Assembly: GCF_030823405.1 (NCBI RefSeq)
Contig: NZ_JAUSXC010000001.1
Coordinates: forward strand, 1,905,001 to 1,969,000
Direction of reading: 5' to 3'
From: Chryseobacterium ginsenosidimutans
GTDB taxonomy: Bacteria; Bacteroidota; Bacteroidia; Flavobacteriales; Weeksellaceae
DNA: 64,000 nucleotides
Shown here one piece after another: positions 7,298 to 17,355 of the stretch. Both the position numbers and the translations under genes were made by a program. Under the pieces are notes generated by a model. The model had not been told where the DNA came from, did no database searches, and saw nothing but the letters and a program-made list of their open reading frames with translations. Position 1 is the stretch's first letter, and each line of letters begins with the position of its first letter.

Positions 7298-10200
7298 GTG
7301 TTAGATAAAATCATAAAATTTAGCATCAAGAACAAGATTGTCATTGGCGTAATGACCTTGTTGTTGATTATATGGGGCTCGTGGAGTGCAACGAGATTAC
7401 CCATTGATGCTGTACCGGATATTACCAACAATCAGGTTCAGATCATTACAGTTTGCCCGACATTGGCGGGACAAGAAGTAGAGCAGCTGGTAACGTTCCC
7501 AATTGAACAGAGCATTGCCAATATTCCCGATATTGAAGAAACCCGAAGTATTTCAAGATTCGGACTATCGGTTATTACCGTTGTGTTTAAGGAAAATGTT
7601 GATGTCTATTTTGCACGTCAACTAATCAGCGAAAAACTGAAGGAAGCTTCCGAAGAAATCCCGAAAGGTGTTGGAACGCCTGAACTTGCTCCGGTTAGTA
7701 CTGGCTTAGGAGATATTTATCAATATATTCTTCGCCCGAAAAAAGGTAGCGAGAAAAAGTATTCCTCCAAAGAACTGCGAACAATGCAAGACTGGATCGT
7801 AAGAAGACAACTGAACGGAACTCCCGGTGTTGCAGAAGTCAACAGCTTTGGAGGAGAACTGAAACAGTATGAAGTGGCTGTTGATCCCAACCGTCTTAGG
7901 GCAATGGGTGTCAGCATCACAGACCTTTTCACTGCATTGGAAAAAAACAATCAGAATACGGGAGGGGCTTATATTGATAAAAAACCAAATGCTTATTTCA
8001 TTCGTGGAATAGGCGTTGTAACTTCTCTTGAGGATATTAGAAATATTGCCATTGATAATAAAGCGGGCAGTGTTCCCATTTTTGTAAAAGATGTTGCGGA
8101 AGTCCGCCTGGGAAGTGCAGTTCGCTATGGAGCAATGACCTATAATGGTCAGGTAGATGCTGTTGGTGGCATTGTAATGATGCTGAAAGGCGCGAACAGT
8201 AACGAGGTTGTCAATTTAATTAAGGATAAAATTCCGACAATCCAGAAGTCACTGCCAGACGATGTGCTGATTGAACCGTTTTTAGACAGGAGTGATCTTG
8301 TTGGAAGGGCCATCAACACAGTTGAGAAAAATCTTATTGAAGGTGCACTCATCGTAATTTTTGTACTGGTCGTATTCTTAGGGAATTTCAGAGCAGGATT
8401 GATCGTTGCCTCGGCAATTCCATTATCACTCCTTTTTGCGTTAGGGATGATGAATGTTTTTGGAGTCAGTGCCAATTTGATGAGTTTAGGCGCGATAGAT
8501 TTTGGGTTGATCGTTGATGGTGCTGTGATCATCGTAGAAGCTACACTCCATCATTTGGGACTTAGAAAATCTACTCAAAAACTGACACAGTCAGAGATGG
8601 ATGAAGAGGTTTTCCTTTCCGCTTCTAAAATCAGAAACAGTGCTGCATTTGGGGAAATTATTATCTTGATCGTTTATATTCCTATTCTAACTTTGGTGGG
8701 TGTTGAAGGTAAGATGTTCACGCCAATGGCAAAAACAGTTGGCTTTGCAATTTTAGGAGCTTTGATACTATCGTTGACCTATATTCCTATGATGAGCGCT
8801 TTGTTCTTATCTAAAAAGATTTCAACAAAAGCAAGTTTTTCTGATAAGCTGATGGATAAACTGCAAGGTATCTACCAGCCAATATTGCAAAAAGCTGTAA
8901 AAATTAAAGGAGTGATTGTTTCAGTGACTATCGCTTTATTCGCATTGAGCCTCATTATTTTTAGCAGGATGGGAGGAGAATTCATCCCGCAATTACAGGA
9001 AGGAGATTTTGCATTTCACTGCATATTGCCCCAGGGAAGTTCACTGTCGCAAAGTATTGAAACGTCTATGCAGGCATCCCGAATCATCAAACAATTTGAT
9101 GAAGTGAAAATGGTAGTGGGAAAAACAGGGGCTGCCGAAGTTCCAACTGACCCAATGCCTCCGGAAGCAACTGATCTGATCATTGTTTTAAAGCCACAGG
9201 ATGAGTGGAAAAGTAAAAAGTCTTATGATGAGATGGCAGATGAAATTTCAGAAAAATTAGAATTGATTCCCGGTGTATTTTTCGAGAAGAACCAGCCTAT
9301 ACAAATGCGCTTTAATGAACTGATGACTGGAATCCGTCAGGATGTGGCGGTGAAAATCTTTGGTGAAAATTTGGATTCCCTTGCAATTTACGCAGATCAG
9401 GTCGGTAAAGTCATTCAATCTGTTGATGGGGTTACTGCTCCACAAATTGAACGCATCAGCGGGCTGCCACAGATCAACGTAGAATACGACCGCACAAGAA
9501 TGGCAAACTATGGATTGAGTATTGAGGATGTTAATAACACTTTAAGTACAGCTTTTGCAGGAAAATCTGCTGGTCAGGTTTTTGAAAACGAAAGACGTTT
9601 TGATCTGGTCGTGAGACTCGACAGTCTTCACCGAACCAATATCGATGACGTCAATAATTTGATGATCTCAACTGGTACCGGGAATCAGATCCCACTTTCA
9701 CAAGTAGCGAATATCAGCTACAAACTCGGCCCGTCACAGATCAGCCGAGATGAAGGGAAACGCAGGATTGTTATTGGATTCAATGTGAAAGACCGGGATG
9801 TGGAAAGTGTAGTGGAAGATATTCAAACTAAGTTGGATAAGCAAGTGAAATTACCTTCAGGGTATTACTTTACTTATGGCGGTCAGTTTGAAAATCTCCA
9901 GGCCGCAAGCAAAAGACTGATGATTGCGGTTCCGGTTTCTTTACTCCTGATATTTTTCTTGTTATACTTCACATTCCGCTCATTTAAGCAGGCTGCATTA
10001 ATTTTTACTGCGATACCGATGAGTGCAATTGGCGGAATTTTCGCATTATTGATAAGAGATATGCCATTTAGTATCAGCGCTGGGATTGGTTTTATCGCTT
10101 TGTTTGGCGTTGCCGTTCTTAATGGGATTGTTTTAATAGGAACATTCAATCAACTGGAGAAAGACGGCGAAACAGATATTCTAAAGCGGGTTTTTGAAGG

Positions 10201-11662
10201 TACAAAAACCAGACTAAGACCAGTTCTGATGACCGCAGCAGTAGCTTCTTTAGGATTTCTTCCAATGGCAATTTCAACAGGAGCCGGAGCGGAAGTTCAG
10301 AAACCGTTGGCAACAGTGGTTATAGGTGGCTTGATCACTGCGACTTTCTTGACGTTATTTGTTTTGCCAATGTTGTACATTATTTTCAATACAAAATTCA
10401 GAAAGAATCATTTTAAAATAAAATCTTTGACAACGATTGTCGTTGTAGGATTTTTACTTGTAGGGCAAACTTTAAATGCTCAAAATATAAAAACATTATC
10501 GGTGGAGCAGGCGACAGAAATGGCTTTGAGTAATAATTATTCAGTAAAAACGAAAGATCTGGATATCAAAGTTTCTGAAGCTTTGAAACCCACAGCCAAT
10601 GAACTTCCAAAAATGAATTTCAGTGCGCAGCTTGGACAATACAACAGTCCGAAGTTTGACCAGTCGTTTTCCATTTCCCAAAGTATTCCTTTCCCGACTT
10701 TGTTTAAGGCAAGAAAGGAACTTATTGCTCAGGAAATCAAAGGGAAACAGATTAGCAGAGAACTTACTGTTAATGAGCTTGCAAAACAGGTAAGAACGTA
10801 TTTTTATCAGATTGAATATTTACACTACAATCAGAAAAAACTAATGAAACTCGATAGTCTGTATCAGGATTTTATCAGGATTGCAACCGTCAGATTTAAT
10901 GCGGGTGACATCAAGAAGATAGAAATCAGTACAGCAGAAACGCAGAAAGGTGAGATCAATCTATTGTTAAATCAGAATAAAATCTATCTTGATAATGCTT
11001 ACAAAAATTTGAAAACGCTTTTAAATACAGATGATCAAATCGAGATTCCGCTTAGTGAAAATTATCAGCCACTGAAAGTTGAATATATATTGGACAGCAC
11101 TACGATTGCCAATCATCCAACCGTCAAAGCATTCTATCAGGAAATGGAAATTGCCGAGAAAAATAAAAATGTAGAAAAATCCCAGGGCTTACCTGAATTC
11201 AGTTTGGGTTATACGAATCAATCGATCATTGGTTTTCATACCGTGAATGGGCAGGAAAAATATTACAATGCAGGGAACCGTTTTAATGTTGCCAACATTG
11301 GTATATCAATACCGCTGACGTTTGGAGCAACCAAAGCAAGAATTCAGTCCTTGGATTATCAGAAGCAAATGGCAGAATCCAATGCGAAACTTCAGCAAAA
11401 ACAATTAACCGCCCAACTTGAAAACGTATTGAACCAATACAAACAGGATATTTTGCAATATGAATACTATGTCGGTCAGGCTTTGCCAAATGCTGAAAAA
11501 ATTGTGAAAGCTGGTCAGCTCGGTTATAAAACAGGGGAAATCTCATATGTAGAATATCTTTTTGCATTGCAGACCGCAACCAATATTCAGCTCAAATATC
11601 TGGAATCAATTCAGCTGGTCAATCAGTCTGTGATCAACATTAACTCTTTAATAAATAAATAA
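7298..11662 (+). CDS. czcA: CzcA/CusA-type heavy-metal RND pump fused to a TolC-like outer-membrane factor
   Basis: A 1454-residue fusion. Residues 1-1035 are a complete heavy-metal RND transporter with membrane segment 4 reading D401-FGLIV-D407-GAVIIV-E414, equivalent to the proton-relay residues of CzcA (D402, D408, E415), which points to divalent cations (Zn, Co, Cd) rather than Cu/Ag. Around residues 1042-1062 there is a signal-peptide-like segment (KSLTTIVVVGFLLVG, then LNAQ), and residues 1065-1454 are a TolC-like coiled-coil outer-membrane factor (SVEQATEMALSNNY). The start is GTG. The adaptor follows 1 base after the stop. One polypeptide thus supplies inner- and outer-membrane parts, unless it is cut at the internal signal. 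Confidence 0.93.
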   Translation: MLDKIIKFSIKNKIVIGVMTLLLIIWGSWSATRLPIDAVPDITNNQVQIITVCPTLAGQEVEQLVTFPIEQSIANIPDIEETRSISRFGLSVITVVFKENVDVYFARQLISEKLKEASEEIPKGVGTPELAPVSTGLGDIYQYILRPKKGSEKKYSSKELRTMQDWIVRRQLNGTPGVAEVNSFGGELKQYEVAVDPNRLRAMGVSITDLFTALEKNNQNTGGAYIDKKPNAYFIRGIGVVTSLEDIRNIAIDNKAGSVPIFVKDVAEVRLGSAVRYGAMTYNGQVDAVGGIVMMLKGANSNEVVNLIKDKIPTIQKSLPDDVLIEPFLDRSDLVGRAINTVEKNLIEGALIVIFVLVVFLGNFRAGLIVASAIPLSLLFALGMMNVFGVSANLMSLGAIDFGLIVDGAVIIVEATLHHLGLRKSTQKLTQSEMDEEVFLSASKIRNSAAFGEIIILIVYIPILTLVGVEGKMFTPMAKTVGFAILGALILSLTYIPMMSALFLSKKISTKASFSDKLMDKLQGIYQPILQKAVKIKGVIVSVTIALFALSLIIFSRMGGEFIPQLQEGDFAFHCILPQGSSLSQSIETSMQASRIIKQFDEVKMVVGKTGAAEVPTDPMPPEATDLIIVLKPQDEWKSKKSYDEMADEISEKLELIPGVFFEKNQPIQMRFNELMTGIRQDVAVKIFGENLDSLAIYADQVGKVIQSVDGVTAPQIERISGLPQINVEYDRTRMANYGLSIEDVNNTLSTAFAGKSAGQVFENERRFDLVVRLDSLHRTNIDDVNNLMISTGTGNQIPLSQVANISYKLGPSQISRDEGKRRIVIGFNVKDRDVESVVEDIQTKLDKQVKLPSGYYFTYGGQFENLQAASKRLMIAVPVSLLLIFFLLYFTFRSFKQAALIFTAIPMSAIGGIFALLIRDMPFSISAGIGFIALFGVAVLNGIVLIGTFNQLEKDGETDILKRVFEGTKTRLRPVLMTAAVASLGFLPMAISTGAGAEVQKPLATVVIGGLITATFLTLFVLPMLYIIFNTKFRKNHFKIKSLTTIVVVGFLLVGQTLNAQNIKTLSVEQATEMALSNNYSVKTKDLDIKVSEALKPTANELPKMNFSAQLGQYNSPKFDQSFSISQSIPFPTLFKARKELIAQEIKGKQISRELTVNELAKQVRTYFYQIEYLHYNQKKLMKLDSLYQDFIRIATVRFNAGDIKKIEISTAETQKGEINLLLNQNKIYLDNAYKNLKTLLNTDDQIEIPLSENYQPLKVEYILDSTTIANHPTVKAFYQEMEIAEKNKNVEKSQGLPEFSLGYTNQSIIGFHTVNGQEKYYNAGNRFNVANIGISIPLTFGATKARIQSLDYQKQMAESNAKLQQKQLTAQLENVLNQYKQDILQYEYYVGQALPNAEKIVKAGQLGYKTGEISYVEYLFALQTATNIQLKYLESIQLVNQSVININSLINK

Positions 11663-11663
11663 T

Positions 11664-12920
11664 ATGAAACAACATATCATCTACATCGCCTTTGTCTTGA
11701 TTTTTCTCGGAGGATGTGGAAAAAAGGATGCTTCAACTGAAGTGGAAGGCGAAGTGAAAACCGAACAAGCCGAAGAGCACGGCGAAGAAGCCCCACAGAC
11801 TATCGCTAGCTTGACCGAAGAGCAAATGAAAGCGGTGGGCATCACTCTGGGAAAAATTGAGATGAAAGAACTGACTTCTACCATCAAAGCCAATGGAGCA
11901 CTTAGAGTTCCGAACAATAATAAAGCGACCGTCACATCAATGTATGGTGGGATTATTAAAACTTTGAATGTGCAGATCGGGGATTTTGTAAGAAAAGGAC
12001 AGGTAATTGCCTCCATTTCAAATCCGGAATACATTCAGTTGCAAGAGCAATACCTGACTGTGAAAAGCAGGATTGCATTTGCAGAACAGGAATACAGGAG
12101 ACAGAAGGAATTATTTGATAATGATGCCGGCGCAAAGAAGAACCTTCAAAGTTCAGATGTTGAACTGAAAACCCTTAGAACACAAAGATCTTCTTTGCAG
12201 AGACAGCTTCAGATTATGGGCATCAATCCCGCCAATGTCAATAATGGAAATTTGCGATCCGGTTTAGTGATCACATCACCAATCAGTGGAACGATCAGTA
12301 CTATTTCTGCACAAATTGGAAGTTACGTTGACATCTCATCGCCTGTTGCAGAAGTTATTGACAATGGTTCTTTACATTTAGATCTACAGGTTTTTGAAAA
12401 AGATCTACCTAAAATGAAAGTTGGGCAGATCGTTCATTTTAAATTGACAAATAATCCCGAAACCGAGTACGATGCAAGAATCTACAGCATTGGTTCATCC
12501 TTTGAAAACGACAGCAAAACAATTTCGGTTCACTGTTCTGTAACCGGAAACAAATCCGGACTGATCGACGGAATGAATATTACAGGAATCGTAAGTCTCG
12601 ATAAAAGTACAACACCGGCGGTTCCCAATGAAGCCATTGTAGAAGCGGACAGCAAATATTTCATTTTTATCAAAACAGACAAAAAAGCTGAAGAACATCA
12701 CGAAGAGGTGGAAGGTGAACATTTAAATGAGAAGAAGATTCCCGAGAAAGAAGAAAAAATGACAAATTTTGAAAAAATAGAAGTTGTTAAAGGTTTTTCC
12801 GATATGGGATATACTGCAATTACAACCGTTAATGAAATTTCTGCAAATGCGGAAGTTGTTATTAAAGGTGCATTTTTCGTCAATGCTAAACTTAGTAATT
12901 CTGGGGAACACGAACATTAA
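11664..12920 (+). CDS. czcB: CzcB/CusB-type periplasmic adaptor lipoprotein of RND efflux
   Basis: A 418-residue membrane-fusion protein with a lipobox (FLGGC18GKK), a Glu/His-rich linker, a barrel-sandwich (lipoyl-like) half around GGIIKTLNVQIGDFVRKGQ, an alpha-hairpin rich in Gln/Arg (residues 125-190), a second half SPISGTISTISAQIGSYVD, then a beta-barrel. A His/Glu-rich insert (KKAEEHHEEVEGEH) and the C-terminal GEHEH are likely metal-binding. It bridges the pump and the TolC domain of the preceding fusion, from which it is separated by 1 base. Confidence 0.92.
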   Translation: MKQHIIYIAFVLIFLGGCGKKDASTEVEGEVKTEQAEEHGEEAPQTIASLTEEQMKAVGITLGKIEMKELTSTIKANGALRVPNNNKATVTSMYGGIIKTLNVQIGDFVRKGQVIASISNPEYIQLQEQYLTVKSRIAFAEQEYRRQKELFDNDAGAKKNLQSSDVELKTLRTQRSSLQRQLQIMGINPANVNNGNLRSGLVITSPISGTISTISAQIGSYVDISSPVAEVIDNGSLHLDLQVFEKDLPKMKVGQIVHFKLTNNPETEYDARIYSIGSSFENDSKTISVHCSVTGNKSGLIDGMNITGIVSLDKSTTPAVPNEAIVEADSKYFIFIKTDKKAEEHHEEVEGEHLNEKKIPEKEEKMTNFEKIEVVKGFSDMGYTAITTVNEISANAEVVIKGAFFVNAKLSNSGEHEH

Positions 12921-12937
12921 TTTTTAAATCTACAACA

Positions 12938-14989
12938 ATGGAACACAAACATATTTACGACAAGGAAGGAAATCAGCTTTGCTGCACAGCACAGGAAGGC
13001 AAAATCTACAATGATGCTGGCGCCAAAAAATTACTTGAGGATGACAAATGCTGTTCTACCAAGAATAACAAAGCTGAAGCGCACAGCGAGGACGACGGGC
13101 ACGACCACGACCATAGCACTGGTGAGAAAAATACATTTCAAATGTTTTTACCAGCAATTGTTTCTCTGGTTATTCTGTTGATAGGCATCGTACTGGATAA
13201 CTTTTTTCCGCAGGAGTGGTTTCAAGACTGGGTAAGGATCGTATGGTATGCGGTGGCTTATTTGCCTGTGGGTCTACCCGTTCTAAAAGAAGCGTATGAA
13301 AGCATTGCCAAAGGTGACGTTTTTTCGGAATTTTTTCTAATGGGCATTGCTACTGTAGGCGCATTTGCAATTGGAGAATATCCAGAAGGGGTTGCTGTTA
13401 TGCTATTCTACAGTGTAGGAGAGGTTTTCCAGACACTTGCTGTTTCGAGAGCAAAGAATAATATCAAAGCATTGTTGGATCAGCGTCCTGATGAGGTGAC
13501 CATTCTTGAAGGTAACCAACCAAAGACCATCCCTGCAAAACAGGCGAAAATTGGGGATCTTGTACAGCTAAAATCAGGAGAGAAGCTGGCTCTGGACGGA
13601 GAGTTGGTAAGTGAATCCGCATCGTTCAATACCGCTGCATTAACTGGTGAGAGTAAGCCTGATACCAAAAACAAAGGTGAGAGCGTGCTTGCCGGAATGA
13701 TCAATCTACAGACTATTGCTCAGGTAAAAGTGACAACTGCTTACGAAGACAGTAAGCTGAGCAAAATTTTAGAATTGGTACAAAATGCGACAGCTCAGAA
13801 GGCACCTACTGAACTTTTTATTCGAAAATTCGCAAGGATTTATACACCCATTGTCGTAGGACTGGCAGTAGTGATATGTCTTTTGCCGTATCTGTTTGTG
13901 GAAAATTATGTTTTCCGTGACTGGCTTTACAGAGCATTAGTGTTCTTAGTTATCTCTTGTCCTTGCGCTTTGGTTATTAGCATTCCTCTAGGTTATTTCG
14001 GCGGAATTGGCGCAGCTTCAAAGAACGGTATACTGTTTAAAGGAAGTAATTTTTTAGACATTATCGCCAATATTAAAAATGTGGTAATGGACAAGACCGG
14101 AACAATGACCGAGGGCGTCTTTAAAGTTCAGGAAGTTACTTTAAAATCTGAATTTAATAAAGATGAAATTCTGAAGATGGTAAATGCTTTAGAAAGCAAA
14201 AGTACCCATCCGGTCGCTACGGCAATCCATCAATATGTCGGCGAAATCGACCATTCTATACAATTAGATAATACAGAAGAAATTGCTGGGCACGGATTGA
14301 AAGCCAGTATCAAAGGAAAAGATCTGCTTGTGGGAAATTTTAAATTGATGGATAAGTTCAATATCAAATATGATCTTGACCCTACGCAGATCGTTTATAC
14401 AATAATTGCAATTGCATATGACGGAAAATTTGCAGGCTACATTACTATTGCAGACAGTATAAAAGCGGATGCACAGCTGAGCATTGATAAACTTAAAGCC
14501 TTAGGTGTCAAAACCACGATGTTAAGTGGAGACAAGAGCACTGTTGTACAATTTGTTGCAGATCAACTGGGAATTACTAACGCCTTTGGCGATCTCTTAC
14601 CGGAAGATAAGGTCAACAAAGTAAAAGAGATCAAATCACAAAATGAAACAGTTGCCTTTGTGGGAGACGGCGTCAATGATGCTCCTGTTGTTGCCTTGAG
14701 CGACGTAGGTATTGCAATGGGCGGATTGGGAAGTGATGCAACCATTGAGACCGCAGATGTAGTCATTCAAGACGATAAGCCAAGCAAAATACCGATGGCA
14801 ATCAATATCGGAAAGCAAACCCGGAAGATCGTTTGGCAAAATATTTTTCTAGCTTTTGCTGTAAAAGCGATTGTACTGGTATTGGGAGCTGGTGGATTAG
14901 CAACAATGTGGGAAGCAGTTTTTGCTGACGTAGGAGTTGCTTTATTAGCTATATTAAATGCTGTCAGAATTCAAAGAATGACTTTTTAG
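12938..14989 (+). CDS. zntA: Heavy-metal P1B-type ATPase, Zn/Cd/Pb class
   Basis: A 683-residue inner-membrane cation ATPase. The permeation motif is SC341PC343ALVISIP (class of Zn/Cd/Pb pumps), the phosphorylated Asp is D385 in DKTGTMTEG, the TGES actuator loop lies near residue 235, HP is in SKSTHPVATA, and the hinge is GDGVNDAPVVA. There is no classical HMA domain; instead the first 70 residues hold Cys pairs (LCCTA, DKCCS) and HSEDDGHDHDH, a likely metal-binding tail. It follows czcB by 17 bases and is probably the last gene of the efflux operon. Whether it is called ZntA or CadA cannot be settled by sequence alone. Confidence 0.93.
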   Translation: MEHKHIYDKEGNQLCCTAQEGKIYNDAGAKKLLEDDKCCSTKNNKAEAHSEDDGHDHDHSTGEKNTFQMFLPAIVSLVILLIGIVLDNFFPQEWFQDWVRIVWYAVAYLPVGLPVLKEAYESIAKGDVFSEFFLMGIATVGAFAIGEYPEGVAVMLFYSVGEVFQTLAVSRAKNNIKALLDQRPDEVTILEGNQPKTIPAKQAKIGDLVQLKSGEKLALDGELVSESASFNTAALTGESKPDTKNKGESVLAGMINLQTIAQVKVTTAYEDSKLSKILELVQNATAQKAPTELFIRKFARIYTPIVVGLAVVICLLPYLFVENYVFRDWLYRALVFLVISCPCALVISIPLGYFGGIGAASKNGILFKGSNFLDIIANIKNVVMDKTGTMTEGVFKVQEVTLKSEFNKDEILKMVNALESKSTHPVATAIHQYVGEIDHSIQLDNTEEIAGHGLKASIKGKDLLVGNFKLMDKFNIKYDLDPTQIVYTIIAIAYDGKFAGYITIADSIKADAQLSIDKLKALGVKTTMLSGDKSTVVQFVADQLGITNAFGDLLPEDKVNKVKEIKSQNETVAFVGDGVNDAPVVALSDVGIAMGGLGSDATIETADVVIQDDKPSKIPMAINIGKQTRKIVWQNIFLAFAVKAIVLVLGAGGLATMWEAVFADVGVALLAILNAVRIQRMTF

Positions 14990-15078
14990 TAAATATCTTC
15001 TTAGAAATTATATCAAGAGAGATTAGATGTAACTGCAAGTAAAATTGTAAGTTACAAAAATATTTTTTTTAAGCATAG

Positions 15079-15106
15079 AGGACGTTAGATTAAAAACTAA
15101 CGTCCT
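15079..15106 (+). terminator. Hairpin terminator after the metal efflux operon
   Basis: AGGACGTTAG (15079-15088) and CTAACGTCCT (15097-15106) form a perfect 10-bp stem with an 8-base loop, about 90 bases past the ATPase stop. The downstream tract is TTTCGCTTT, weaker than a pure T-run. Confidence 0.7.
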
Positions 15107-15446
15107 TTCGCTTTAGGTATTTAATCATTGATAGTAGTGCAATCCCTTATTTAATTTGCTTAACTATTTCATTTTCTATTAGTTAAATCCTTCTAAGCAT
15201 AAGTAGATTATCGTTTTATAAAGAATTATTAATTACTATCATAAAGGAAGAACATTTCATCAACATTTTTTGGATTGTTCTTATTTTGAGCGAATATTCC
15301 AGATTAATCTTTTTTAGTCTTTTTTAATCTTCGCTACTTTCCAAACTAATCCAGATTGTTCTTATTTAGCCCAAACCCTTTGAATACTATTGTTTTAGAA
15401 GGTTTTAACGCCCAATTTTGTCACAGAATTTTTAATCAAAATACTA
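15107..15446. other. AT-rich spacer with a short direct repeat
   Basis: About 340 bases with no credible gene. GATTGTTCTTATTT occurs at 15273-15286 and again at 15354-15367, and two TTTTTA-N-TCT blocks stand in tandem near 15311-15330. This may be the promoter region of the gene at 15447, but I see no clear box. Confidence 0.45.
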
Positions 15447-16538
15447 ATGAAAAAATTGAGTCATCTTCTACTAGCATTAATAGTAGTATCAATCCAAGCT
15501 CAGGTTGGCATCAATACCGAAACTCCAGAGGCTACTTTAGAAGTTGTAGGAAAACCAAATGACACCAATCATTATGACGGGATTATTCCTCCAAGGATTA
15601 CAGGAAACCAACTCGCAGCAAAAACATATTCATCTTCAAAAAAAGGAGCTGTCGTGTTTGTAACATCTCCAGCTACTAATTTATCCGGTCAGGTCATTCA
15701 TATCACAAAGTCCGGGTTGTATTATTTTGACGGTGATCTATGGAAGTCATTTATACAAGAAGACCCATTAAATACAGTTGCACTCAAGGGCAACACTTCT
15801 ACGGTTGAACTTATCGTCAAGAACAGTCTGCATCTTAATTTTGATGAGAAAGAAAATTACATACTGGGCATTTCCAGAAGTCCAATTACTGGTGATTACA
15901 ATTCTATTTTTGCCACCGATTCAAATATAACATCCGGAAAGGGAAATTCAGCCAGCGCTTACGCAATGTCTCAAGGCGAAATTACGGGTAAACTTAATTA
16001 TGGAGCAGGAGTTTCGGCATTGAATGGGATTGCAAACGGGGTGATTTCCGGAAGCAGAAATATTGGAATTGGTCCGGGAGCTATGTCCTACATTACTTCT
16101 GGAAATGATAACATATCAATTGGTTATCTGTCCGGGACAGGAAACCGAACAGGGTCTAATAATATTTTCATTGGCATTGGCGCTGGTAGCCCGGCCACAG
16201 GAAACAGAAGCGTAAGTAATAAACTAGCTATACATTCAACCCCCGTTACAACAAGTTCAACCAGCTTTTGGGATAGTATCACGAACAATTATACGGATTA
16301 CAAATTTGCTTTGATTTCGGGGGATTTTTCTGAGAGATGGTTAAATATCAATGGCAAGCTAAGCATTACACCTTCCCAAATGCCCAATGCAGACGGAGAT
16401 TCATCCTATACGAAAAAAGTAGTTGCCAAAGCGGATGGTACATTTGGCTTTGCATCAGAAACAATTCCACCGCCACCAGCTACCGGAACTTATATTTTAA
16501 AGAGCGTGAATGGTGTACCAAATTGGGAATTACCATAG
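15447..16538 (+). CDS. Secreted repeat-containing surface or fibre-like protein
   Basis: A 363-residue protein with a signal peptide (MKKLSHLLLALIVVSIQAQ) followed by VGINTETPEATLEVVGKP, a start often seen in flavobacterial exported proteins. Residues 190-260 hold repeats of the form SG-N-x-IGIG-x-GA and GSNNIFIGIGAGS, reminiscent of the beta-rich repeats of trimeric adhesins and tail-fibre-like proteins. The C-terminus (PPPPATGTYILKSVNGVPNWELP) resembles a short collar sequence. It sits alone between metal resistance and mobilisation genes. Function is unknown; adhesion is a guess. Confidence 0.7.
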   Translation: MKKLSHLLLALIVVSIQAQVGINTETPEATLEVVGKPNDTNHYDGIIPPRITGNQLAAKTYSSSKKGAVVFVTSPATNLSGQVIHITKSGLYYFDGDLWKSFIQEDPLNTVALKGNTSTVELIVKNSLHLNFDEKENYILGISRSPITGDYNSIFATDSNITSGKGNSASAYAMSQGEITGKLNYGAGVSALNGIANGVISGSRNIGIGPGAMSYITSGNDNISIGYLSGTGNRTGSNNIFIGIGAGSPATGNRSVSNKLAIHSTPVTTSSTSFWDSITNNYTDYKFALISGDFSERWLNINGKLSITPSQMPNADGDSSYTKKVVAKADGTFGFASETIPPPPATGTYILKSVNGVPNWELP

Positions 16539-16610
16539 AACAATAGTTTGCAGTTTTTTTTCACCTCACGATGTATAGGTTAATCGTTTTAAAATCTAAA
16601 AATAAAAACA

Positions 16611-16934
16611 ATGAAAAACTATTACAAATTTTTATTTCTGTTGATTGGAATTTCACTTACCTCTTGCAAATCTATCATATCGAATCAAGGTAAGCCTTTA
16701 AACTACAATTCTTTAGAGCTAAATCATAAATATGAGATTCAGGAATTTAAAGCTAAAATCCATAAAATAAAGATTACTTCGATAGATGGTAAAAATGTTT
16801 ACGGTATTTCTAAAAAAGGAGATTCTATCACAATTGATAAAAAACAGATCAGAGAAGTGAAAAAAGTAAAAATTGCTGGCTCTATCGTTGTTGGTATTGT
16901 TGCAATTGCAACAGTGATTTTTGTACCAATTTAA
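16611..16934 (+). CDS. Small lipoprotein of unknown function
   Basis: A 107-residue protein with a lipobox (ISLTSC19KS), a basic body (KYEIQEFKAKIHKIKIT, then ISKKGDSITIDKKQIREVKKVK) and a C-terminal hydrophobic segment (IAGSIVVGIVAIATVIFVPI) that could span a membrane. It lies just upstream of the mobilisation genes and might be an ICE cargo or entry-exclusion-type protein; nothing in the sequence proves this. Confidence 0.65.
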   Translation: MKNYYKFLFLLIGISLTSCKSIISNQGKPLNYNSLELNHKYEIQEFKAKIHKIKITSIDGKNVYGISKKGDSITIDKKQIREVKKVKIAGSIVVGIVAIATVIFVPI

Positions 16935-16995
16935 AAACAGTCAAAATTTTTCATTACAAAAATAAAGCAAAGCGGGATTATAAATTTGAAAAAAG

Positions 16996-17355
16996 ATGGA
17001 AACCGATGAAAAAGACGGGATTATAGTTATCAGGATCAACAATCAAAAAAAGAAATACTGGAGGAAGATATGTTCAGAAAAGAAAATCTCTATGACAAGT
17101 CTAATTATCAATTCTGTAGAAAACAGGATTTTGGATGATGAGAGGAGAATAGTATTAGCGTTCATTGAAAAACAAGATAATCTATTCGTGAAAATAGAAA
17201 CCAACATCAATCAGATCGCAAAAATTGCAAATGCTCAAAAATTTATCAGCGCAGCAGACCTGCAAGATTTTTCTAACAAGTTATCTGAAATAGCTGATTT
17301 GAAGATAAAGCAGAATGACATTTTTATTAAAATATATTCTTTGCTCGGACAATGA
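16996..17355 (+). CDS. mobA: MobA-like relaxosome accessory protein (ribbon-helix-helix type)
   Basis: A 119-residue protein with an N-terminal strand-helix-helix of RHH type (GIIVIRINNQKKKYWRKICSEKKISMTSLIINSVENRIL) followed by a coiled-coil-like helix. Such proteins bind oriT and help load the relaxase. It overlaps the relaxase gene by 4 bases, the usual arrangement of the mobAB pair in Bacteroidota elements. oriT is probably in the 60 bases upstream or nearby; CGGGATTATA occurs at 16973-16982 and again at 17016-17025 inside the gene. Confidence 0.75.
   Translation: METDEKDGIIVIRINNQKKKYWRKICSEKKISMTSLIINSVENRILDDERRIVLAFIEKQDNLFVKIETNINQIAKIANAQKFISAADLQDFSNKLSEIADLKIKQNDIFIKIYSLLGQ

Noticed and set aside
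8149..8532. 127-codon frame antisense to the czcA pump
   Set aside because: Antisense shadow of membrane-segment codons; the plus-strand gene is certain.
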